NCBI RefSeq assembly: GCF_963169125.1
Contig: NC_084794.1
Coordinates: 87,961,018 to 88,025,017 of the forward strand
Reading direction: 5' to 3'
From: Humulus lupulus
Lineage: Eukaryota > Streptophyta > Magnoliopsida > Rosales > Cannabaceae
Length of the DNA: 64,000 nucleotides
The position numbers were made by a program, and so were the translations under genes. Below are positions 10,640-22,753 of the stretch, one piece after another (positions within the stretch are counted from its first letter, which is position 1; the number at the start of each line of letters is the position of its first letter). Below the pieces are notes generated by a model. It was not told the origin of the DNA, searched no databases, and worked only from the letters and a program-made list of their open reading frames with translations.

Positions 10640-11231
10640 TGTTGACCCTGATTTTGGTCAACTGACACGGAGTCAGAATACGCTTGACGTGGATGAATGT
10701 GTTGAAAAGAACGTGATGACGAAAATAATAAGAACACAAGATTTTTATAGTGGTTCAGCCCCAGGATCTGGTAATAACCTACGTCCACTTAGATTGTTAT
10801 TGATGTGAGAATCAAAGGAGTGATGAAAGAACTAGGGTTCAATGAGTTTCACTAACCTCTGAAGAACAATACAATATCTCAAATAGAATTACTCTAGTCT
10901 CAAATAATCCAAAAGCCAAAAGTCCCTTCCTTGAGCTATCTTTCTCTATTTATAGGCTCAAGGGGGATTACATGCATGTGTTACAGATATTCTCTCCTAA
11001 ATAATCGGATACTCAGGAGATTGTGGGAGTCAATTTCGGGATTTACAAAGATCTTTATAGAAACGTCATGAAGCATGCGGAACCTGCGACCAAGCTGGTC
11101 GCAGGTAAACTTCGGCTACTTACTGCTTATAATTTGTCTTCTAGTCGATATCCTAGCAGAGTTCCTCCAAGTGTCAGCCACATGTCCGGGAATTACTTGC
11201 CACATCATCTACTCCAGTTTTTTGGATAACA
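10640..11231 (-). repeat. 5' LTR of E2 (592 bp)
   Basis: The minus strand starts TGTTATCC at 11231 and ends GGTCAACA at 10640. Outside 11231 the sequence switches at once to E3 LTR sequence matching 17717 onward. The short length and the TATA box at 10946-10956 (CCTATAAATAG on the minus strand, about 275 bases from the LTR start) fit a Tat LTR. Confidence 0.8.
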
Positions 11232-12602
11232 GATGTCTTGGAGGCTAGGTCTTGGTTTTGGGATTGGTTTTAGAACTTGAACTCATTGGATCACCGTTTG
11301 TGGTTGTGACTAGGTTTTCACTAGAGGCTTGGAATCAGGATCGTGCTTGTGGCTCGTTTATTGGTAACATGTGCTTGGACCAAAGGTAAGAAAACTGAAC
11401 CCTATGTATATGACATGCATGGTTATTCTTGATGCATGTTGGATGATTAAATGTGACATGCATGATTATTGTTGAGGCATGTCAAGTGATTAAATGTGAT
11501 GCATTTGTTGCACGAGAAATATGTGATTAGGGCATGCTATGAGTATTGAATATAAGATTGTTTAGAGCTTGAGTCTCTGTGTTTATGCATGATCCTAATT
11601 ATGCTAGCAATTGTTAAGTAAGCATGTTGAATGCCCTATATTAGAATATTTGACATATGATATATGTTTGGTAGCAATGCTTACTTGTGTGTGTGGCACC
11701 GAGTATTCAGGATTGGCACTGGTCGTGTTTTACTGACTTGAGAGTCAGAAATGGCATGAGCGTCATGAACGTAGAGCCGATAAAAGATTAGATCTAATTG
11801 ACATCAGCATTGAATGACTCATACGGGGTATTAATGCTGGACCAACCCTAAGTTCGATGACAATTATAAGCGCTTGTGTAGTCTAAGACTAGTTACTCAG
11901 AGCCAGGGCCAAAGGCCTAGGTGACTGTTTTGTTACATGGCTGAGGGAGCGGAATCCCATGTCAGTGACTTGATAATTAGTCACTCGTTTAAAGGTATTG
12001 ACCCCCTGTTAGTGACTTGTTAATTAGTCACTCGTTTAAAGGTATTGACCCCCTGTTAGTGACTCGGTAATTAGTCACTCGTTTAAAGGTACAGACCCCT
12101 TGTTAGTGACTTGTTGATCAGTCACTCGTTTATTGTTTGAACTTATTTGCCTGCTTGAGCCTAACTGTATTTGCTAGGCATGTGCCTTATGATTTGATGA
12201 CATATTATTACTGTTCATGAGCATATTGAGTTTTCTTGCTGGGCTTCGGCTCACAGGTGCTATGTGGTTCAGGTTAAGGCAAAAGAAAGATGGACCATCC
12301 TTGAGTTGGAGAGCTTAGGTGGCGATGTGTACATATGCGGTTACTCGACCGCCACGACCAAGGGTTGAAAGAGGAACTGGGTTAAACCCTGTTTTGCCGC
12401 TTAGATCGGTTGGTTGTAAATATTTTCTTGTAATAGACCTTTAAATTATATTTTTGGGATCCCAATGTATACAGTAAACATTACATCTTAACCAAAATTT
12501 TTAATCCCTAAACCGCTAATCATACTTAGTTACACGTTTATGACCAAATAACTCGATTAGCGAGTTTAGCACTGTAGCGGTCCCTGGAGTTAGGGCGTTA
12601 CA
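11232..12602 (+). repeat. 5' LTR of E3, 3' part only
   Basis: Base 11232 aligns with 17717 of the 3' LTR and the match runs to GGCGTTACA at 12602. By eye the copies differ at a few percent of sites, more in the middle, plus a roughly 15-bp indel near 12475. The 47-bp repeats and the intron-like module (11386-12272) are inside. Confidence 0.85.
11964..12130 (+). repeat. 47-bp tandem repeats in the E3 5' LTR
   Basis: Unit starts at 11964, 12011, 12058 and 12105, so the period is 47 bp with nearly four copies. Each unit carries the inverted arms AGTGACT and AGTCACT around a short AT-rich loop, followed by CGTTTAAAGGTATTGACCCC. The same array recurs in the 3' LTR. Confidence 0.85.
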
Positions 12603-13101
12603 AATTGGTATCAGAGCGAGCCAAGGTTTATGGTTCCTGAAGACAAGCTGGGCATGTACACTCGTCACTGAAGATAACTTCACTCAGGGAATGGTAACTA
12701 TTTCTTTAGCTATGTGCTTAACTGCTTAAATAGAATGTAAATGATTTACTTGCACATTGTATTAGGGAGCATGAGATTCTGATAGAGCCTGACTCTTGAC
12801 TATATGATTATATGCTTTATGAATATATGTATGATTGTGATCATATGATTACCTGCTCTATGAATATATATAATTGTGATATCTGTATGCTGGAGTTGGA
12901 GGCATGGTATGAATGTTGGAGGAGCAGGGATTATGATTGATGCATGAATGTCATGGGCATGTTTTTAGCACTGAAAATGGTTTGTAAATGTGGTGTGGTA
13001 AGATTGTTTCCGTGGGGAAAGTTCTTAATATGCTTATCATGATTAATGGGTCAAGTTATTGACTGCAGATTCAATCAGCAGGTTTATATCCAAGGCAAAT
13101 T
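12603..13101 (+). other. Untranslated leader of E3
   Basis: About 500 bases separate the primer site from the gag start. AT-rich sequence with loosely repeated ATATGATTATATG and GAATATAT motifs is present. I see no convincing ORF. Confidence 0.5.
12606..12617 (+). promoter_or_regulatory. Primer binding site of E3
   Basis: TGGTATCAGAGC lies three bases after the LTR end and is a perfect match to the initiator tRNA-Met primer site. Confidence 0.9.
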
Positions 13102-14138
13102 ATGAGGCCTGGTAGTGGTTATACAGAGGCTAGGAGTTACAGCCAGGGTATTAGTTCTTCATCTGTTCCTATGAATTTTCAGCAGATGTTCACAGATTTG
13201 CAATCAAGATTGCAGAGGCAGGAGGAAGAGATTAGGTGTTTGAAGCAACAACAGAATCTGTTGGGGGACACCTCTTCCTTGGTTATGCCAGGAGTGGCAC
13301 CAGCTTTGGCTCAGCCTAGGGTTGAGAGCAAGTGGGAATTTCTAAGTAAAAGATTCCAAGAGTATTACCCTCCAGTCTTCGAGGGAGGCCTAGATCCATT
13401 CGGAGTTGAGCAATGGATGGGCATGATCAGTTCCATTCTGGACAGTATGGGGCTGGTAGGTCACGATAGAGTGATCTATGCTACATTTGTATTGCGGGAT
13501 GATGCCCGGACGTGGTGGGAAGTAATATCCAGACATGAGACACAGCTGTGATGGATTGGAAAGAATTTAGGAAGCTGTTTAATGAAAGGTATTACTGTGA
13601 TGTAGCCAAGACTGCTAAGGCGAATGAGTTTCTGAATCTCGTTCAGGGAAATGCAACAGTAACAGAGTATGTTAACATATTTGATGGGTTGGCCAAGTTT
13701 TCTTTTGACATGGTACCCACAGATGTAGCTCGGAAGGAAAAGTTTGTTCAGGGATTGAATCCTGGAATAGCTCAGGGCATTAGAGTTGCCCCAGTGCATG
13801 AAATCTTTACCTATGCTCAGGTGGTAGGGAAGGCTCTTGCTGTTGAGAGCATAAGGGAGCATGGAACTCAGATGGTGGTACCTCCACTTATTGAAGCAAG
13901 CAAGAAGGAAAACCGGAAGACTTATCCAGTATGCGCTCGGTGCAAGAGGCATCATCCAGGAGAATGTCGAGCAATGGCATATTTCTCATGTAAAATGTTT
14001 GGACATCATAAGAAGGATCGCCCAATGCTGAGGAAGGATGAGCAAAAGGGGATGGACAGCTCGATTCCAACTCGAGTGTTTATTCCAAGGCAGTCGGAGT
14101 CCGAGATGGAGACTAGTTCCTCAGGGGTGGCAGGTTAG
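13102..14138 (+). pseudogene. gag: E3 gag remnant, frameshifted
   Basis: Frame one (13102-13551) holds a coiled-coil-like segment (LQSRLQRQEEEIRCLKQQQN) and the gag core start (PPVFEGGLDPFGVEQWMGM, DDARTWWEV). It ends at TGA near 13551, and the rest of gag continues in an overlapping frame from 13548 (DWKEFRKLFNERYY), so a small indel lies near 13540-13555. The zinc-knuckle region is broken: CARCKRHHPGEC is kept, but the CCHC motif reads YFSCKMFGHHKKDR and lacks its first and last cysteines. The product could not bind RNA in the usual way. Confidence 0.8.
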
Positions 14139-16535
14139 TTTTCTAGTTATGATTTTGTATTATGCTGACTGGTTTTGGTGCCATGCTGTTCTTTGTTTGT
14201 TGTATATAGAGAAGCATAAAGTTATTATGCAGATCACATGATTATGTGGTTATGGGAAGTGATACTCTATTGGTAATCTAAGGGATGAATTGGGTTATAA
14301 TAAAAAGGACTCATCAGTGATTATGATAAAGCTGGTTATGACAGGCTTGGGTATAATCTGGGATATGGATTGGTTAAGTAAGTATGGGGCAATGCTAAAT
14401 GGCAAGGAAAGGGTGGTAACTCTTGGGTTTGAGAGTGGGAAGCCTTGTGATAGCTGGCACTGTGCATGGTTCTGTATGCTTATGACATCTGTATTGATTG
14501 CAGGGAGGTGCATAGAACTCTTAGCTAGTGTGGTGGATACCACTTAGATTGTGCCAGTGAGATCAGGACAGACTGGATTAGTCTGTGAGTTTCTGGATGT
14601 GCTTCTAGGGGATCTGTCAGGGTTGCATTTACAAAGATATAGAATGGTGATTGGATTAGTGATAAGAATGGAGTCAGATTTAGGGCACTGTATTGAATGG
14701 CTCAGCAGAGTTGTAAGAATTAAAGGTTCAGTAATTGAGTAATATTGTATTTTCGAAGGTGGATCTTTGATCTGGTTATTACCAGCTAGAGATCAGGGAA
14801 AAGGATATACAGAAGATTGTTTATGGTAGATAAGAGCACTGGGAGTGTTGTGTATGTTTTGAGAATTTGTTAATGCTAAGTGTTTTTGAATCAGATGAAC
14901 AGAGCATCAAAGGATTATTTGAATGGGATTTGAAATCATCTTGGACGATGGTATCGTGATGTATTTCTTGTGGAGATTTGCCAAGGTCAAGGAATGCCAT
15001 AGGGGCAGGATATTATATGTGCCTTGGGAAAGAGTTCTAAGTCTTCTTGCAGATCAGAATCAGTTGGTGGGTTGTTACGACACCTCAGTGACAGAGAAAA
15101 GTAATTGCCTATGCAACATGTTGGTTAAAGGTTTTGACCAGAACTAGAGTAGAGTTCCTGGTGGGCCAGGTGGTCAGTTTTATGTTTGAGATTATTATCT
15201 CATAGTAGGTTAAAAGGAAAGACAATTAAGTGAACCACATATAGGAAAGATTGAGTGGGAAGTCTTAGCTGGATTAGCTAAGAGTTGTGCAGTGTCAGAT
15301 ATGAGTTTATTATGGTATAAGGATCGAATTCGGGATCCAATGGACACTGAGATTAATTGGGAGATTCTGGATGAATTTCGTGCTATTCTTTTTATTCTCT
15401 TCATTCAGGCATCATGTCAGTGTACCAGAGTTTGAAATTTTTATAGTGGTGGCCTGAGATGGAGAGGGGCATAATGGGATGCGTGATAAAGTTCTTAACC
15501 TATTAGCAGGTCAAGTCAGAGTGTCGAAATTAGTAAGGCCATTGCAGCCTTTGAGTGTTCTATAGTGAAAATAAGAAATCATCGCGATGGGTTTCGCGGT
15601 GGGATTTCCCAAGATAGTGGGTCAGTATGAATTGGCATTGGGTCGTTGTGGACCAGTTTTTCCAAGTGAGTTCACTTCTATCAGTGAGAGTAAATAATAC
15701 TGCTGATCAGTATTCAGATCCCTATGTGAGAGAGGGATAGTGCGCCTTCATGAAATTCAAGGTCTATCTTATCAGATGAAGACTTTATTGTTACTTCCAG
15801 GTCATGGAAGGGTTAAGAAGGTGATGAGTATGTAAATGGAATTCAATACAGTTTATTATTCTCAGACTGACGGTAAGTCAGAGAGAGAGAGAAAGAGAGA
15901 AAGAGTTATCCAGTATTGAAAAGGTACCTTATGAGATGAGGTATGTTTGAGAATGTTTATCACCCATTCATTGGAATGAGATGGGTAAGGATCCAAAATT
16001 AACATCCTGAGGTAGTTCAGGGGACTATTGAGATTATTAGAGGTTGGAGCTTGGATGCTCACTTCTCAGAGTAAATGGAAAAGTTTGACTGAATTGAAAA
16101 GCAGGAACATAGAGTTCCAGGTAGAAGATTGTATCTTCCTTAAAAAGTATCACCATGGAAAAGGGTGATGAGTTAAGGGCAAGTTGAGCCTTAGAGTAGT
16201 ATAACAGTTTGAGTCCTTGATAGGACTGGTCAGGTTGAATTTGGGTCGACCTTATCTTTGGCACTGCCGGTTATATACAGTGTATTTTGTATTTCCATGC
16301 CGAGGACATGGGTTGAAAAGAAATTCATGAGTTGAGTTATGAGAATCTGGGGATTGAGGCTAAGTTATCTTGTAAGGAATAGCCAGTCCAGATATGAGAC
16401 GGAAAGAATAAAGTTATGAGGAACAAAGTTATACCTCGAGTCAAGGTATGTTACAGAAAGAGTGAGGTCGAGGAAGCGACCTGGGAAAAACTGGAATCAG
16501 TTGTGCGGAATTCTTATTTTGGGCAGTTCAGATAA
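14139..16535 (+). pseudogene. pol: E3 pol remnants, heavily decayed
   Basis: Short recognisable fragments appear in chromovirus order. Protease end: MDWLSKYGAM near 14370. RT entry: LVCEFLDV near 14580. RT: a DL.SGYYQL fragment near 14765, preceded by a deletion of the RT N-terminus. RNase H debris lies near 14900-15150. Integrase N-terminus: a fragment ending WEILDEF near 15370, then further pieces to the end at 16535. Frames change often and stops are frequent, with many indels. No domain is complete, so E3 cannot have made its own RT or integrase in this state. Confidence 0.75.
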
Positions 16536-16557
16536 ATTTCAAGGATGAAATTTCTGT

Positions 16558-16571
16558 AAGGAGGGGATAGT
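16558..16571 (+). promoter_or_regulatory. Polypurine tract of E3
   Basis: AAGGAGGGGATAGT directly precedes the 3' LTR start TGTAATGCCCC. The same tract type precedes the 3' LTRs of E4, E5, E7 and E8. Confidence 0.8.
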
Positions 16572-19116
16572 TGTAATGCCCCAAATTTCCTAATAAGGTT
16601 TAGGACCTTGATTAGGAGGCCGGGAGGGCCATAATTGGTTTATTGTGTTATTAAATGATAATATGCATGTTTAGGTGTATTAAATATGCATGTGAACCCA
16701 TTTCTGAGTAATTGGGTGATTTTGATATTTTTGCCATTTCGGGCATATTTGGCATATATGTGATATGTGTGTGGTGATTTATTATTATTTGGTTATGCCA
16801 GGGTTACCCAGCACGAGACGATCCTAGGAGGTAAGCTAGTGGGAAAGTCACAACGGGATTATGCTTGACTCAGAGTGAGTCAAGGGGTATTTAGAGCATT
16901 ACCGGGTTATTGGGTAATGGGAATAAATATTTGGTGAAAAATTGGGAGTTAGTATGATCAGGGGGAAATTTTGGAGGTTTTGACTATTTTTCTCCCGGGA
17001 GTGTTTTCAGGACCCCGAGCGTTAGGATTTGTTTGAGGCTACTTAAGCTTGAAGTAACCTTTTAAGAAATAGAAAGAACGTTAAGGAAGTTCTCTCTCCC
17101 TCAAAGTTCCATTTTCGACTCTTGATCGCATTTTCGAAGGTAACTTGAGTTCTAGGACTCAGATTCAAGCGAGGATTGAGGCATAGCGATCCTAGGAAAG
17201 ATTAGAAGCTTATTAGTCGAAAGATTTAGTTGGAAACAACTCAATTGGAGGTAATTCACATTTTAAGTTTTTAAAGATTTTAAGCTTGAATTGGACTTTG
17301 TGTTTTGATGAGTTTTTATTAGATTAGAGACTTGGGTTTTTTGGGTTTTGGATGGGGATGTTTGGAAACTGTGATTTTTGAGTTTGGAGATGTTTGGATA
17401 GGTTTTTGGGAGGTTTTAAAAGGTTAAAGTCGGGGAAAAATGGTTGGCCCGAAGTTGGGCCGCGACCCTATTCTTGGGCGCCACGGCCCAAGCTCGATGA
17501 AGTAGGTGGCAGGTTTTGTGAGCTCTAGGGGCCACAGAACTGGGTGTAGGGCGCCGCGGCGCTTGCCCCTGGTGGTTCTGTTTTGGCTGGGGGCCACGAC
17601 TCAGTGAGTTGGGGCCGCGACGCTTGAGGGTATTTATGACCGAAATGATGTTTTAAGCTTAGGAACTCAAACCTTAGGCCTCATGATCATTCCTACTACC
17701 CAGATTAGTGGGGTTTGATGTCTTGGAGGCTAGGTCTTGGTTCCGGGATTTTTTTTAGAACTTGAACTCATTGGATCACTGTTTGTGGTTGTGGCTAGGT
17801 TTTCACTAGAGGCTTGGAATCAGGATCGTGCTTGTGGCTCGTTTATTGGTAACATGTGCTTGGACCAAAGGTAAGAAAACTGTACCCTATGTATATGACA
17901 TGCATGGTTATTCTTGATGCATGTTGGATGATTAAATGTGACATGCATGATTATTGTTGAGGCATGTCAAGTGATTAAATGTGATGCATGTGTTGCACGA
18001 GAAATATGTGATTCGGGCATGCTATGAGTATTGAATACAAGATTGTTCAGAGCTTGAGGCTCTGTGTTTATGCATGATCCTAATTATGCTAGCAATTGTT
18101 AAGTAAGCATGTTGAATGCCCTATATTAGAATATTTGACATATGATATATGTTTGGTAGCAATGCTTACTTGTGTGTGTGGCACCGAGTATTTAGGATCG
18201 GCACTGGTTGCGTTTTACTGACCTGAGAGTCAGAAACAGCATGAGCGTCATGAATGCAGAGTCGATAAAAGATTAGATCTAATCGGCATCAACATTGAAT
18301 GACTCATATGGGGTATTAATACTGGACCAGCCCTAAGTTCGATGACAATTATAAGCGCTTGTCTAGTCTAAGACTAGTTACTCAGAGCCAGGGCCAAAGG
18401 CCTAGGTGACTATTTTGTCACATGGCTGAGGGAGCGAAATCCCATGTTAGTGACTTGAGTATTAGTCACTTGTTTAAAGGTATTGACACTCTGTTAGTGA
18501 CTTGATAATTAGTCACTCGTTTAAAGGTATTGACCCCCTGTTAGTAACTCAGTAATTAGTCACTCGTTTAAAGGTACAGACCCCCTGTTAGTGACTTATT
18601 GATCACTCACTCGTTCACTGTTTGAACTTATTTGCCTGCTTGAGCAGGACTGTATTTGCTAGGCATGTCCTTATGATTTGATGACATATTATTACTGTTC
18701 ATGAGCATATTGAGTTTTCTTGCTGGGCTTCGGTTCACGGGTGCTATGTGGTGTAGGCAAAGGCAAAAGAAATTTGGACCATCCTTGAGTTGGAGAGCTT
18801 AGGTGGCGATGTGTACATATGCGGCTGTTCGACCGCCACGGCCGAGGGTTGAAAGAGGAACTAGGGTCAAACCCTGTTTTGTCGCTTAGATCGGCTGGTT
18901 GTAAATATTTTCTTGTAATAGACCTTTAAATTATATTTTTGGGATCCTAATGTATACAGAAAACGTTCTAATGAAATGTTACATCTTAACCAAAATTTTT
19001 AATCCCTAAACTGCTAATCATACTTAGTTACACGTTTATGGCCAAATAACTCGATTTGCGAGTTTAGCACTGTTTGCAATGTGCACCGTAACGGTCCCTG
19101 GAGTTAGGGCGTTACA
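16572..19116 (+). repeat. 3' LTR of E3 (2545 bp)
   Basis: Starts TGTAATGCCC after the polypurine tract and ends GGGCGTTACA. It contains the intron-like module 17871-18756 and the 47-bp repeat array 18446-18620. GC-rich stretches near 17450-17630 give no ORF. Immediately after the LTR the pol frame of E4 begins. Confidence 0.88.
18446..18620 (+). repeat. 47-bp tandem repeats in the E3 3' LTR
   Basis: Same array as in the 5' LTR, about four units with AGTGACT/AGTCACT arms. The first unit is more diverged (TTGAGTATTAGTCACTTG). Confidence 0.85.
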
Positions 19117-20280
19117 ATGACTGTGATATTCTTTACCACCCAGGGAAATCCAATGTGGTGGCAGATGCATTGAGCCGGTGAGGCCCGGGTCAGTTGTTTA
19201 GTTATACTCAGATATCGAGAGAGTTGGCTGATGAGATGTCCAGAGCGAGGATAGAGTTGGTGGTGGGCCGGTTGGCCAACATTGCCTTGCAGTCGACCTT
19301 ACTAGAGAGGATTAAGGAGGGTTAGCTGGTGGATGCACAGTTACAGGAGGTTAGAGAGAATGTCTTAGCGGGAGTAGCTAAGGACTATTCTATTTCTGAG
19401 GTTGGTCTGTTACGGTATCAGGGTCGGATTTGTGTTCCGACTGATGTGGGGATTAGACGAGAGATATTGGATGAATCACATACTACGCCGTACTCACTTC
19501 ATCCGGGTACCACGAAGATGTATCAGGATCTACGGACGTTGTATTGGTGGCCCGCGATGAAGAAGGATGTGGTGGAGTACGTGGCCAGGTGTTTGACTTG
19601 TTAGCAGGTAAAAGCTGAGCATTGGCGACCAGCGGGGTTGCTTCAGCCTTTAGGTATTCCTGAGAGGAAATGGGAGGATAGTACAATGGACTTTTTGGGA
19701 GGTTTACCCAAGACAATGGGGCTGCATGACTCGGTATGGGTAATAGTGGACAGATACACCAAGTCAGCTCATTTTCTTCCAGTGAAGACGACTTATACGG
19801 TGGATCAGTATGCAGAGTTGTATGTGTGGGAAATCGTACGTCTTCACGGGGTTCCTAAGTCTATTATGTCAGACCGGGATCCTATCTTTACCTCCAAGTT
19901 TTGGGGTAGTTTGCAGAAGGCTATGGGGACTCAGTTGAAGTTCAACACGACATTTCATCCTCGGGTTGATATATAGTCTGAGAGGACAGTATGGGGACAG
20001 GTGTTGGAGGATATGCTTAGGGCATGTGTGATCGAATTTGAAGGATCTTGGAGTAAGTACCTCCCGTTGATTGAGCTTTCATACAACAACAGTTATCAAT
20101 CAACGATTGGAGTGGCACCATATGAGATGTTATACGGGAGGATATGTAGATCGCCCATTCATTGGGATGAGATGGGTGAGAAGAAGTATTTAGGACCGGA
20201 CATGGTTCAGAAATCTAATGAAGCTATCGAGAAGATCCGAGCTAGAATGCTTGCTTCACAGAGTAGACAGAAAAGCTACG
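19117..20280 (+). pseudogene. pol: E4 pol: RNase H end and integrase, first part
   Basis: The frame starts at the RNase H end (DCDILYHPGK) and runs through the integrase zinc-binding region (HTTPYSLHPG ... CLTC) and the catalytic core (WVIVDRYTKSAHFLPV with D, SDRDPIF with the second D, and LRACVIEFEGSW beyond). Stops near 19179 (TGA), 19322, 19602 and 19974 (TAG) stand where Arg or Gln is expected. All are single C-to-T changes and there is no frameshift. The frame is cut at 20280 by S1 and resumes in the same phase at 22266 once S1 and one target-site copy are removed. Confidence 0.88.
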
Positions 20281-22260
20281 TGATGGACCCAAAACAGGCA
20301 TGTTTTAAAAATTTATAACTCGCAAGCGCACGAATCGTATATGAAATATAGTGTTCGTGTAAGCACGAGATCGAACCCAAAGGAGTTGTCTAAAATAAAA
20401 AAGAAAACTATTTTAAACCAAAATTAATAAATTCTAACCTAGCTCTAAAGATTGATGAGATTTAATATCATGAACATAAAATAAAAGATTTAAAATAAAG
20501 CTATTTAAGAGAATAAAAATAAACCAATAATGATTTAAAAATAAGTGTTAAAAGGAAAGGTTATTAAGATACTAGAATCCAAAAAATATAAGTTTAATAA
20601 TACTTATTAGTATATTGATTCTCAAGTTTTAGTGATAGTTAAAATAAGTTAAACTATCATTTTCCAAAAAGATTTATAATTTTAAGCACAAATTACTTTA
20701 AAAAAGATAGGATATTTCTTCACTTTTCAAAAAATATAATTTCAAAGTATTTAATGTGAATCAACCTAATGAAACAACAGAAAATCAAATAATATTATTT
20801 ATAAGGCAAAACATAATATTTTTATTCTAAGCATTGGATGTGTACAATTTAATGACACATCTTACACAAAGAATATTATGTTTTGCAAAATGAAGATAAA
20901 AGTACATATTATCTAACAATCCAAAATATGAGATATTAAGGATGAAAGACATATATGAAGAAGAAAAATCCATAAACTTTGTTGCATTACAAGGGAAATC
21001 AACATACAACATAAATATTATCTAGTTACAAGTTGCTTCGTCATGATCTTAATAATCTTATGAAAAAGATTAGAAGCACATAACTAGAATAGAAATTACA
21101 AAATAAACAAAATACATACTTGAAAATGCTCTTGAAAAACCCAAAATGGAAGAGAGAATGGTAGAGAGAAAATGGTAACCAAAATTAAACCCCTAAAATG
21201 GTCTTGATATTCCATATTTATAGCCAAAATGAGAGCATTAAAATAATCAGCTTAAATTAATTAAATTGATTAAATTAATTAATAAAATTAAATATGGTAT
21301 GTAGAGGTAAATTATAGGGTGTAATGATGATGTTTGTGGTGAAATATGTAGAAAAATTGGGTAAAAAGTTGGCATTTTTGAACAAAGGGGACAAAGGGAC
21401 AAGGGAGCAAGTTGTTGGGCTCAATAAGGGGCTGTGGCAGGGAAGCTTGGCTGGGTTGAGGTGTTTGGGTGGCTGCTGAGGCAGCTGGGCTTGGTTGGGC
21501 CTAGGGTGAATTGGCAGCTAGTTGGGAAAGGGAGCTAGCGGGCCTTGGAGGAAGCTTGGGGAGGCCCGCGTGATGCAGCTGGGCGTGGGCTTGGGCCAGG
21601 ACATGGGCCTCGGGTGGAGGCTGGAGGTGCTGCTGAGCAAGGGAGGCACGGGCCTGTGGGGTGCTGGAGACGGGCCCAAGCGAGTGGGCTGATGGAGTGC
21701 AGCTGGGAGGACTTCGGGCCTGGCTGCTGAGGGCTGGCCGAAGGAGTGCACAGGAGAGGCGGGCCCACGGCTGGGCCAAGGACTTTGGGCCTGGGGGAAA
21801 TGGGTCCTTGAAAATTGCCCAGACTCCTTGCTAATCTCTTAAAAAATGCCATAGTTCTCCTATCACCAAAACTTTAATTTCTTTTATTTATTTTTCTACT
21901 TCAAGCACCTTAAAATCAATAATTTTCCTTCAAAATAAATTAAATCATAATCAAATAATTTCAATTTATAAAATGAGTCATATTAAGTTCATGAAAATAT
22001 TAATTAAAATTTAATTTACTTTGGAAATTAAGCTCAAAAGTGCATATTTTTACTTCCAACTTAACAACAATAATACAAATAATTAAACTACAACATATTA
22101 TAATAAAATATCTATAAAATTACACAAAAATCTATAAAATTACAATAAGACTAATAAATTCAAAATTACTTAAAAATTTAATAAATCAATTAAAACTCAA
22201 GAACTAAGCAACAATTAGCATATAAAATATGGAAAAATAACTCTATTTTGAGAGTTATCA
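20281..22260 (-). mobile_element. S1: solo LTR (1980 bp) in E4 integrase
   Basis: The insert has TG...CA ends (TGATGGACCC ... GAGTTATCA; inverted TGAT/ATCA) and is flanked by a perfect 5-bp target duplication CTACG (20276-20280 and 22261-22265). No internal retroelement domain is present, so it is best read as a solo LTR left by recombination. On the minus strand it starts TGATAACTC and has a TATA box at 21214-21223 (CTATAAATAT). It is AT-rich except for a GC-rich block at about 21400-21800. Its start (TGATAACTCTC...AGAGTTATTTTT) matches S2. Confidence 0.85.
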
Positions 22261-22717
22261 CTACGCTAATCCTAAGCATAGAGACATGGAGTTTCAGGTT
22301 GGGGACCACGTGTTTTTGCGAGTTTCACCACTGCGAGGGGTGAGAAGGTTTGGGAAGAAGGGCAAGCTGAGCCCTAGATTCATTGGACCTTTTGAGATCC
22401 TGGAGAGGATCGGACAGGTGGCTTACGAGTTAGTTTTACCACAGTCATTGTCGGGAGTTCATGACATATTCCATACTTCTATGCTTTAGAAGTATGTTTC
22501 AGATACTACACATTTGTTGAAGTATGAAGACTTGGAATTGCAGACACATTTATCTTATGAGGAGCAACCGGTTCAGATCTTAGACCGAAAAGATAAGGTT
22601 CAACGGAATAAGATGATTCCTCTAGTTAAAGTATTAGGGAGGAATAGCAGGGTCGAGGAAGCGACCTGGGAACTTGAGTCAGCAATGCGGGATCAGTATC
22701 CCGACTTATTCAGGTAA
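22261..22717 (+). pseudogene. pol: E4 pol: integrase C-terminus and chromodomain
   Basis: Continues the frame broken by S1. The integrase C-terminal module appears (VGDHVFLRVSPLRG, GPFEILERIGQVAYELVLP), then one TAG at 22487 (glutamine expected), then a chromodomain-type end (EEQPVQILDRKDKV, EEATWELESAM) terminating in YPDLFR and a natural stop. The chromodomain assigns E4 to the chromoviruses; in this group it is thought to steer integration to heterochromatin. Confidence 0.88.
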
Positions 22718-22740
22718 ATTTCGAGGACGAAATTCTCAGT

Positions 22741-22753
22741 AGGAAGGGATAGT
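22741..22753 (+). promoter_or_regulatory. Polypurine tract of E4
   Basis: AGGAAGGGATAGT abuts the 3' LTR start TGCAACGACC. Confidence 0.8.

Larger units (their letters stand above)
5859..11231 (-). mobile_element. E2: Tat-lineage Ty3/gypsy retrotransposon, truncated by E1
   Basis: Reading right to left: 5' LTR 11231-10640, probable primer site, then one long gag-PR-RT-RNase H-archaeal RNase H frame from ATG 10591 to the E1 junction at 5859. Integrase and the 3' LTR are displaced beyond the left edge by E1. The archaeal-type second RNase H before integrase is the hallmark of the Tat lineage. E2 itself sits in the 5' LTR of E3; the base run GATGT at 11232-11236 is the likely right target duplication. 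The reading frame has no frameshift, but seven stops. Confidence 0.88.
11232..19116 (+). mobile_element. E3: decayed chromovirus-like retrotransposon
   Basis: Order on the plus strand: truncated 5' LTR (11232-12602), primer site, gag remnant, badly decayed pol, polypurine tract, full 3' LTR (16572-19116). The 5' LTR lacks the part equivalent to 16572-17716, which was carried off to the left by the E2 insertion. The 3' LTR ends GTTACA against ATGAC (19117-19121), which resumes the interrupted pol frame of E4. The coding region is far more damaged than the LTRs have diverged. Confidence 0.85.

Noticed and set aside
11964..12130. Direct repeats with inverted arms considered as a CRISPR array
   Set aside because: The whole 47-bp unit including the would-be spacer is repeated, it occurs in both LTRs of one retrotransposon, and the genome is plant nuclear.
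21501..21852. Overlapping Pro/Ser-rich minus-strand ORFs in S1
   Set aside because: They lie in a GC-rich block of an LTR, overlap in several frames and have no conserved motif; open frames are expected there by composition.
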